Source: Caldithrix sp. (lineage in GTDB: Bacteria > KSB1 > UBA2214 > DYKH01). Taken from it: a stretch of 11,277 bases of DNA. The number at the start of each line of letters is the position of its first letter. The stretch's first letter is position 1. Below the pieces are notes generated by a model. The model did no database searches and was not told the DNA's origin. It saw only the letters and a list, made by a program, of their open reading frames with translations. A program made the position numbers and the translations under genes. The stretch covers positions 1 through 11,277 of the forward strand of contig DYKH01000159.1 in the NCBI GenBank assembly GCA_020722685.1, in the 5' to 3' direction. Below are positions 7,195 to 11,277 of the stretch, one piece after another.

Positions 7195-8120
7195 GATGGC
7201 GTTTTTGTAGTGGTCAATAGATGGCTGGAATTAGATATTTTGCGCACGAGAGCGGATGGTAGGATATTATGGTGTTTGCCAAGCTGATATGCCAGCCACC
7301 GATTTCCTAAATTCATGAGTGCGTATGGTATAGTGTGTGGTGCATGTTTCGTAAGATATCTTGCAAGTGAGCTCGCGTATTTAATACCCTCATTTTGATT
7401 GCTTCCGAAATGGCGCTGTATCCATTTGTGATGTTGGTGAAACATGCCAATTTCAAAGTAGCGTGAAAAATCCTTGGTCCAATGGGTGGTGTGCGAGTGT
7501 ATAACGCATGCGCTTGGATTGTAGTGTATGCAATGGCCTTTGCGCATGGCTCGCGCGGCAAATTCCATGTCCTCAGAAATTATGCTGGTCTCGGCAAAGC
7601 CTCCCAGTGCCCTGAAAGTGCTGTTTCGGTATGCGCAGAAGGTGTTGGAAGTGAAGATGGCTTTGATGCCGTACTTGCTTGCGTTTCCAGGGCAACAGGT
7701 GCGCTCATGTTCAGGGTAGTTAAAGTATCGTGCATGCCTCTCGATGGGATGGGCATCAGCTCTGGGAATATGACGTCCAAAGGCAATTGCTGTTTTCGCG
7801 TTCTCAAAGCAACGAACTAGTTGTTGGATACTCGTAGGCGTGGCAAGCGTAGCGTCCTGAGTCAGGAAGACAAGAACTTCATGCTCGGGGAATAGGGCTG
7901 CAGCGCGATTGCGGGTTCCTCCATGAGAAAACTCATTTCGTGGAATTACAAGGCAGGGTACTTCCCTTTCTTGGGTGGTGACGAAGGTTTTATCGTCAGA
8001 GGATGAGTCGATAACGAGGATGTCTGAAGCTTTGACATTTTCCTGCATCAGGCACGCGTCTAGGTTCTTGGGCCAGTTGGGTCCGGCATTAAACGTTGGA
8101 ATGATGATGGCGGTCTTCAT
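7191..8120 (-). CDS. GT2 family glycosyltransferase, rhamnosyltransferase-like
   Basis: The 309-residue product has the GT-A fold signatures of family 2: AIIIPTFNAG (4-13), DILVIDSSSDDKT, HGGTRNRAA, and LTQDATL with the metal-binding acidic residue. ALGGFAETSIISEDMEFAARA follows, carrying the ED of the probable catalytic base. The FSHGGTRNRA, YFEIGMFHQHHKW and terminal segments are those of the RfbF/WbbL-like rhamnosyltransferase group. It would move a sugar, plausibly rhamnose from dTDP-rhamnose, onto a growing glycan at the cytoplasmic face of the membrane. The presence of rmlB in the same operon fits. Both ends are ATGA overlaps, with the cyclase stop (8120-8117) and with the wzm start (7194-7191), so it is translationally coupled on both sides. 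Donor and linkage are not provable from sequence. Confidence 0.87.
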   Translation of the reverse strand: MKTAIIIPTFNAGPNWPKNLDACLMQENVKASDILVIDSSSDDKTFVTTQEREVPCLVIPRNEFSHGGTRNRAAALFPEHEVLVFLTQDATLATPTSIQQLVRCFENAKTAIAFGRHIPRADAHPIERHARYFNYPEHERTCCPGNASKYGIKAIFTSNTFCAYRNSTFRALGGFAETSIISEDMEFAARAMRKGHCIHYNPSACVIHSHTTHWTKDFSRYFEIGMFHQHHKWIQRHFGSNQNEGIKYASSLARYLTKHAPHTIPYALMNLGNRWLAYQLGKHHNILPSALVRKISNSSHLLTTTKTPS

Positions 8121-10013
8121 GGGGTATTCTGCTTGTTGACATGGCGAAATGCGAAGATACGACGAGGTTTATTCAGGTCTTCAAGAAGAAACTCTCCGAT
8201 CTCGTGAATTGACTCGGAAGGAAGTAGGCTTGCTGCGTGGGGGCCGATCAGGATGGGTTCAAGTAATTTTGCACTGATCATTTGCAGTCGGTCGGCGACG
8301 GTTACTGTTTCTCCGAGAACAGTATGCATGCGTCGAGTTTTGGGGTCAATTGAGCCGAGGATGACTTTTCCTGTTTCAATGCCGATGCCTATATCGAGTT
8401 CATTAAGTATAATGTGGTTATCCTTGTTAAGGATAGGCCACTCTAAGATCAGTTGGTTAGCGGCTTCTGTTGCCCTTTGAACGCCTGCTTTGTCGTTCCC
8501 CCATAATGCGACGATGGAGTCGCCATTGAGGCTTTCCGTAATGCCGCCGTGATTGTCGATGATGCGGTTTGCAAGAGTGAAAAAATTGTGTAATAAATTC
8601 GCGGCGTCAATGGGTTCGCTTTTTTCGCAGAAGTTTGAGTAATTGCGAATGTCCGCTATCCATACGGTCATGGGTCTTTTGTCGGCGACAATTTGATTGC
8701 GTGGTTTCTTGAAGGCGAGAAGATGGGCGGCATTTCTGGGGAGGTAGCTGGAGAAGTTTGCGAGAACCAGGTCGCGTTCTTTCCTTGAGAAATGGTGCTC
8801 TAGTAGGCTTAACGTCATGCCTGTCAGTATTAAGTGAAGAACAGGGAACGTCCAATCGATTCGAAGTTGGTGTGTTGACAAGACAAATGAATAACCGATT
8901 ACGAGAATAATCGAGCAGGCAGATCCAAGAAGGATTGTGGCAATAACTTTGCCGCGCCCTTCTATGCTTGCGCCTAGCAAAATCAAGATGCCCCCCATTA
9001 GACTGATCAAAGAGATAACGAGAGTGTGTTCCCTTGGAATGTGGGGGACGTGGTCGTGCATCAGGCCTAGGATAAGTGCTGCGTGAACCTCAAAGCCATT
9101 GGCAATTGTGCTTTGCGGTGTGGATATTACGTCCGAGAGACTTACGGCTGATGAACCAATGATGATGATTTTGTCTTTGATCGCGCTTTCTTGAATGTTG
9201 CCTTTCAATATCTGGTGGGCGGGGATGCTTATCATATTCTGACGTGGGTTGTCGTAGGGTATAAGTATTCGTCCGTCATTACTTATTGGGGCCTTGAATC
9301 CATCGCCTCCGACAATAAGTATTTTTTGTGGACCGAGCCACCCTGAGCCATTCTGGATGGAAAGGCTTGGTGAAAGTTGAAGGTCTCGCATGATTGCAGC
9401 GATGCCAAGTGCTGGATATGCCTTGCCTTCCTTGCAGATTACGGCGCGTGTACTGCGAATGATGCCATCGGATTCGATGTCAGGGGTAATATGACCGACA
9501 GGATTATCTTGGAAGCTTGCTGCGTTCGCGATGTATGTGTTCGCATTTGGGAAAGTCGGATCACAGGCTGGGCTCAGGTGCGAAGGGAGTGCGCCTGAAC
9601 TTGGATTTTTGTCCATGTCAGGCTCAAGCCCAAAGATCACTGGAAGTACCGCATTTGTCGATGCCAGCGCTTTTTTTAAGTTCTTGGTCGTCAGCACGTT
9701 CGCTATTAAACACGATGTCAAGGATTTGGGTTTTCGCACCCATGGAGTCCAGCTTGCTTACTAGCAGTGCGATCTCATGGCGATTCCAAGGCCATGGCCC
9801 TATGATTCTTAACGACTCTTCGTTGATGTCGATAATAACTATAGGATTTTTCTCGTCCTTTGAGGCATTTTGGCTCAGCGTTTTCCAAGTGGCATCATAG
9901 GTCCAGTTCTCCAGAGTTTTGAAAATGTTGCGGGCCGCATGGAAAACGCCCAAGGCAAGCAGGCAGGCCAGTACTGCAACTAGAATTCGAGTCAGCCATT
10001 TTCGATGCTGCAT
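8117..10013 (-). pseudogene. CHASE2-class III nucleotide cyclase gene, split by a one-base frameshift
   Basis: Two overlapping minus-strand readings (10013-9624 and 9739-8117) are halves of one gene. The first has a membrane helix (about residues 9-27) and the start of a CHASE2 sensor domain (IVIIDINEESLRIIGPWPW, TQILDIVF). It goes astray after ELKK at an A7 run (9671-9677). Dropping one A joins ELKK to ALASTNAVLPVIF and gives a continuous 631-residue protein: TM, CHASE2, three TM helices (about 328-405), then a cyclase domain. In that numbering the metal-binding aspartates are present (D454 in ADIRNYSNF, D498 in LNGDSIVALW) and so is the transition-state Arg (R575). The purine-selecting Lys position is Ser494 and the transition-state Asn position is Thr571, so activity is uncertain. 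The ATG lies next to the C10 tract of the regulator gene and lacks a ribosome binding site. The frameshift could be real, programmed or a sequencing error. Confidence 0.85.
9671..9677 (-). repeat. A7 homopolymer at the cyclase frameshift
   Basis: The coding strand reads CTT-AAAAAAA-GCG. As given, the upstream frame goes CTT AAA AAA AGC and leaves the CHASE2 family sequence. With six (or nine) A residues it would go CTT AAA AAA GCG and continue as one protein. This single tract accounts for the whole disruption. Confidence 0.8.
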
Positions 10014-10746
10014 TTCTATGGGCGGGGGGGGGGCATCGCTGGCTTCGGCCTTTTGTGATGTCTATTTTCCCCTCCATGATGTCTTGCAGCCATTCCCTTC
10101 TTAGTATCAATAAGTCTTTTCCAGTCCTTTCGATGGCCCCGCTGCTTTGTAGAAGCTGTAATGTTCTAGTCACGGTTTCACGACTGGTGTCGATCATGAT
10201 GGCCAACTCTTTTTGTGTGGGGATATTTTTTATGATGCATTTTTTGTGAGTATCCAGCGGCATGGCGATCTGAAGCAGTTGGCCACACAATCTCTGCGCC
10301 ACACTTGGTAATCGAAGGATTGCGCGTTGTTCCGAGTATTGCCTGATACGGTGAGCAAGCGTGCTAGTGATGGATTCTGCAGCGGATGGTTCGTTGAAGA
10401 ACAGGTTTCGTGCATCTTCGGCAGGTAAGGTGGCGATACGAGAATCTGTAATTGAAATAACATATTCATTTTGGGGCTGTCCATCAATGATGGGCAGTTC
10501 ACCGAAATAGTCATTCCGCTCAATAAAAAAAAGGCCTGCTTCACGACCGTCAACGGTAAAGTCGACGGCTTGTAGCCTTCCCTCGAGAAGAAAATGAAGA
10601 TGCCGTACCGGCTCATTCTTTTTTAGTACTAATTCCCTGTTGCTGAATTTTTTTTCTTTTAGTCGACTAGCAAGATCTTCCTGTTTTTCCTTGGGAAGCT
10701 TGTCTATAAGTTTTAGTTCTATTGCGGTTTCTATTGCAATGCTCAT
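9895..10746 (-). CDS. Crp/Fnr-family transcription regulator (3' end extended by the C10 tract)
   Basis: The regulator has a cyclic-nucleotide-binding-type beta-roll (about 35-115, with [14 protein letters not shown] and [11 protein letters not shown]), a long dimerisation helix (about 120-160), and a winged helix-turn-helix ([20 protein letters not shown], 177-196) very close to Crp, whose recognition helix has SRETVGR. In the phosphate-binding region, the Arg-Ser pair that holds cAMP in E. coli Crp aligns by eye with Gln-Asn (QPQNEYV), so cAMP binding is doubtful. The family-like sequence ends near residue 225. From residue 239 a C10 run leads into 42 residues with no family resemblance, read out of frame over the cyclase gene, to give 283 residues. 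With C11 it would end at residue 243, 2 bases before the cyclase ATG. The start overlaps the rmlB stop (ATGA). It is probably a local regulator of the operon. Confidence 0.85.
   Translation of the reverse strand: MSIAIETAIELKLIDKLPKEKQEDLASRLKEKKFSNRELVLKKNEPVRHLHFLLEGRLQAVDFTVDGREAGLFFIERNDYFGELPIIDGQPQNEYVISITDSRIATLPAEDARNLFFNEPSAAESITSTLAHRIRQYSEQRAILRLPSVAQRLCGQLLQIAMPLDTHKKCIIKNIPTQKELAIMIDTSRETVTRTLQLLQSSGAIERTGKDLLILRREWLQDIMEGKIDITKGRSQRCPPPAHRNAASKMADSNSSCSTGLPACLGRFPCGPQHFQNSGELDL
10024..10033 (-). repeat. C10 (G10 on plus strand) tract at the regulator/cyclase junction
   Basis: The plus strand shows ten G in a row, so the coding strand has TG-C10-GCCCATAGAAATG. The run length sets the outcome. 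Nine C place the regulator in frame with the cyclase ATG (fusion). Ten C, as here, read past it in another frame to 9895. Eleven (or eight) C stop at TAG, 2 bases before the ATG. Long poly-C/G runs are known phase-variation substrates and also frequent sequencing-error sites. Confidence 0.85.
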
Positions 10747-11277
10747 TCTTTCTTGGTGTCTGTCCTTTTGCCTCTATCATTGACGTCCATGCCTAGAAAC
10801 CAGTTGATTGTTTTTATGATGCCGGTTGCAAAGGTTTCCTGTGGCGCATAGCCTAGCTTGTCCCGGATCTTGCTGGCGTTTATGGCATATCTGAGGTCAT
10901 GGCCAGGTCGGTCCTTGACATAAGTGATGAGGGTTTCACTCTTTTGGCCCTGACTTGCAGGTGTGTCTGGATAGCGTGTGACGAGGTTCAGGCTTTCGGC
11001 AAATGCTTTATCAATGAGCTGACAGATCGTTTTGACGATATCTACGTTAGTCCTTTCGTTGTTGCCGCCGATGTTGTAGACCTCGCCGACCTGGCCCTTT
11101 TCAAGTATCCGTTCGATGCCACGGACATGATCTTCCACGTAAAGCCAGTCTCGTATGTTCATGCCGTCGCCGTAGATAGGCACTGGCTTGCCCAGCAGGA
11201 TGTTGGTGATGCATAGCGGGATGAGCTTTTCCGGGAAGTGGTAGGGGCCGTAGTTGTTGGAGCAGTTGCTGGTGGTG
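10743..11277 (-). CDS. rmlB: dTDP-glucose 4,6-dehydratase, C-terminal part (partial at window edge)
   Basis: About 177 residues of the C-terminal half are inside the window; the gene continues beyond 11277. The sequence [20 protein letters not shown], then [34 protein letters not shown] and [13 protein letters not shown], with the closing [14 protein letters not shown], is diagnostic of RmlB/RfbB. The enzyme makes dTDP-4-keto-6-deoxyglucose, the second step of dTDP-rhamnose synthesis. The NAD-binding Rossmann motif and catalytic YxxxK lie outside. The usual partners rmlD, rmlA and rmlC do not follow; instead the stop codon overlaps the start of a Crp-like gene (ATGA, 10746-10743). Base composition is more GC-rich than the genes just downstream, so it may belong to a different evolutionary layer of the operon. 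Confidence 0.92.
   Translation of the reverse strand, partial: TTSNCSNNYGPYHFPEKLIPLCITNILLGKPVPIYGDGMNIRDWLYVEDHVRGIERILEKGQVGEVYNIGGNNERTNVDIVKTICQLIDKAFAESLNLVTRYPDTPASQGQKSETLITYVKDRPGHDLRYAINASKIRDKLGYAPQETFATGIIKTINWFLGMDVNDRGKRTDTKKE

Noticed and set aside
7482..7820. Plus-strand open reading of 112 codons inside the GT2 gene
   Set aside because: Antisense shadow of a well-supported glycosyltransferase.
10525..10532. A8 (10525-10532) and the T8 run near 10648 within the Crp-like gene, and T7 at 6424-6430 in wzm
   Set aside because: All are read in frame with family-consistent sequence on both sides, so they cause no visible disruption, though they could slip in principle.
1..11277. 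CRISPR arrays, tRNA or rRNA genes
   Set aside because: No regularly spaced direct repeats and no cloverleaf or rRNA-like stretches were seen on reading through the window.

Overview
The window looks like chromosomal DNA from a Gram-negative proteobacterium, probably beta- or gammaproteobacterial. The reasons are a periplasmic FecR-domain protein, a Wzm-type O-antigen/polysaccharide exporter subunit, an LpxL/HtrB-like acyltransferase, RmlB (dTDP-sugar synthesis) and a CHASE2-class III cyclase. I cannot name the genus from sequence alone.

Layout. A plus-strand FecR-domain gene (139-1377) with a strong ribosome binding site and a perfect palindrome upstream occupies the left end. It is followed by a doubly truncated IS5-type transposase remnant (1430-1684) and about 200 bases without a gene. 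Everything from 1885 to the right edge is on the minus strand and reads as one tightly packed operon. In transcription order it is: rmlB (3' part only, entering at the right edge), a Crp/Fnr-family regulator, a CHASE2-cyclase gene broken by one base, a GT2 rhamnosyltransferase-like gene, wzm, a methyltransferase with a coiled-coil tail, a WbsX-RgpF double-domain glycan protein, and an LpxL-like acyltransferase. Three junctions are ATGA stop/start overlaps (rmlB/crp, cyclase/GT2, GT2/wzm).

How the genes may work together. RmlB would supply the dTDP-rhamnose route. The GT2 and WbsX/RgpF proteins would build or decorate a rhamnose-containing polysaccharide, and Wzm would export it. The methyltransferase may cap or tailor the chain, and the acyltransferase may modify a lipid carrier or the glycan. 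Wzt, the ATPase partner expected directly next to wzm, is absent here. A signalling pair (Crp-like regulator plus membrane CHASE2 cyclase) sits inside the operon, and FecR, a protein type often found beside CHASE2 cyclases, lies at the opposite end.

The most unusual feature is that the signalling pair carries two homopolymers placed exactly at reading-frame decision points. A C10 run (coding strand) lies at the end of the regulator gene: C9 would fuse the regulator to the cyclase, C10 (as given) reads out of frame over the cyclase start, and C11 stops 2 nt before the cyclase ATG. An A7 run inside the cyclase gene splits it in two; A6 would restore one 631-residue protein. This may be phase variation, gene decay or homopolymer sequencing error, which the sequence alone cannot separate. 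The block from crp to the methyltransferase is visibly AT-richer than its flanks, suggesting a mosaic or transferred origin.
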